Of a DNA stretch of 5,004 bases, positions 4,486 through 5,004 are shown piece by piece. Source of the stretch: Candidatus Aminicenantota bacterium. GTDB lineage: Bacteria > Acidobacteriota > Aminicenantia > UBA2199. The position numbers and the translations under genes are program-made. The notes under the pieces were generated by a model. It worked only from the letters and a program-made list of their open reading frames with translations. It had not been told where the DNA came from and did no database searches. The stretch is from the NCBI GenBank assembly GCA_024644125.1, contig JAHELQ010000267.1:1-5004 (forward strand). Reading direction: 5' to 3'. The number at the start of each line of letters is the position of its first letter. The first letter of the stretch is position 1.

Positions 4486-5004
4486 ATGAAGCCACAAATC
4501 GTTTGTTTAATAATACGGGATGGATGGGGAAAAGGTAAAGAAGAGGAGAGCAACGCCATCTACAAAGCCAGTACTCCATTCGCCGACGAATATGAAAAAA
4601 ACTTTCCCACCACCCTGATTCAGGCTTCCGGCAAATATGTCGGACTCCCGGACGGCTTGCAGGGCAACAGCGAAGTCGGGCACCTGAACATCGGCGCGGG
4701 GCGCATCGTGTACCAGAGCTTGACCCGGATCGACAAAAGCATCGACGACGGAGATTTTTATGACAATAAAGTCTTGTTGAAAGCCATCCATACCGCTATC
4801 GAAAGGGGATCCACTCTCCATCTGGCGGGGTTGATCCAGGAGGCGGGGGTGCACGCGGTGACCCGTCACGCTCTGGAAATCGTAAAACTCTGCAAAAGCC
4901 AGGGGCTGGGAAACGTTCTGATTCACGCCTTCACAGACGGCCGCGACACACCGCCGAAATCGGCTCGCGAGCATATCTCGTTCTTGCAAGAAGGAATCGA
5001 CGAC
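4486..5004 (+). CDS. gpmI: 2,3-bisphosphoglycerate-independent phosphoglycerate mutase, N-terminal 173 residues (C-terminus outside window)
   Basis: A glycolytic and gluconeogenic cytoplasmic enzyme that interconverts 3- and 2-phosphoglycerate through a phosphoserine intermediate and two Mn ions. Residue numbers coincide with the Bacillus enzyme. D12 lies in I-I-R-D-G-W-G. The catalytic S62 is in D56-G-L-Q-G-N-S-E-V-G-H-L-N-I-G-A-G-R-I-V-Y-Q77, H123 in G-V-H, and R153-D154 in H-A-F-T-D-G-R-D-T-P-P. Full-length members are about 510-550 residues, so a third is visible and the frame is open to the edge. GAGGT at 4476-4480 lies 5 nt before the ATG. The motif normally read S-D-G-G-V-H-S-H is Q118-E-A-G-V-H-A-V125 here, so this belongs to a divergent branch of the family. 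It is probably transcribed from the extended -10 promoter at 4408-4416. Confidence 0.95.
   Translation, partial: MKPQIVCLIIRDGWGKGKEEESNAIYKASTPFADEYEKNFPTTLIQASGKYVGLPDGLQGNSEVGHLNIGAGRIVYQSLTRIDKSIDDGDFYDNKVLLKAIHTAIERGSTLHLAGLIQEAGVHAVTRHALEIVKLCKSQGLGNVLIHAFTDGRDTPPKSAREHISFLQEGIDD

Noticed and set aside
4507..4989. Minus-strand open frame of 160 codons
   Set aside because: Antisense shadow of gpmI, whose catalytic motifs are in the plus frame.

Overview
The window reads as an ordinary chromosomal stretch of a respiring, diderm (Gram-negative) bacterium of moderate GC content. Evidence for this is a succinate:quinone oxidoreductase operon, a secreted beta-barrel protein with a Sec signal peptide, strong AGGAGG ribosome binding sites and sigma-70-type promoters in the gaps. 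I cannot name the phylum. The Hypr-like GGDEF protein and the two-heme-like SdhC/SdhD pair would suit a deltaproteobacterium-like lineage or an uncultured FCB-type lineage, but this is weak inference. No mobile elements, CRISPR arrays, tRNAs or rRNAs were seen, and no gap is longer than about 140 bases.

Layout: from 1720 down to the left edge, on the minus strand, runs sdhC-sdhD-sdhA. sdhA is cut by the window edge and sdhB is presumably beyond it. The genes are tightly packed (15-nt gap, then an ATGA overlap) and form one operon with a clear promoter at 1755-1783. An 8-5-8 inverted repeat fills the spacer of that promoter. Divergent from it is a six-helix membrane GGDEF cyclase (1827-2987, plus). 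This gene meets a nitroreductase-family flavoprotein gene (3532-2954, minus) tail to tail, with a 34-nt overlap. The nitroreductase and a small outer-membrane-type beta-barrel gene (3672-4403, plus) are divergent from a 139-bp gap holding a promoter for each. After a promoter and a hairpin, gpmI (cofactor-independent phosphoglycerate mutase) begins at 4486 and runs off the right edge.

Most interesting is the cyclase. Its GGDEF domain is catalytically intact, but the Asp that reads the guanine base in canonical diguanylate cyclases is Ser. This is the substitution that marks the Hypr GGDEF enzymes, which make 3',3'-cGAMP. Its membrane domain has six predicted helices, with an SGG-x-x-SP motif between helices 3 and 4. 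This resembles the quinone-sensing loop of RegB/PrrB kinases. The gene shares its upstream region with an operon for a quinone-reducing respiratory complex. A testable hypothesis is a quinone/redox-sensing cyclic-dinucleotide synthase linked to respiratory control. The sequence supports the motifs directly; the link is inference.
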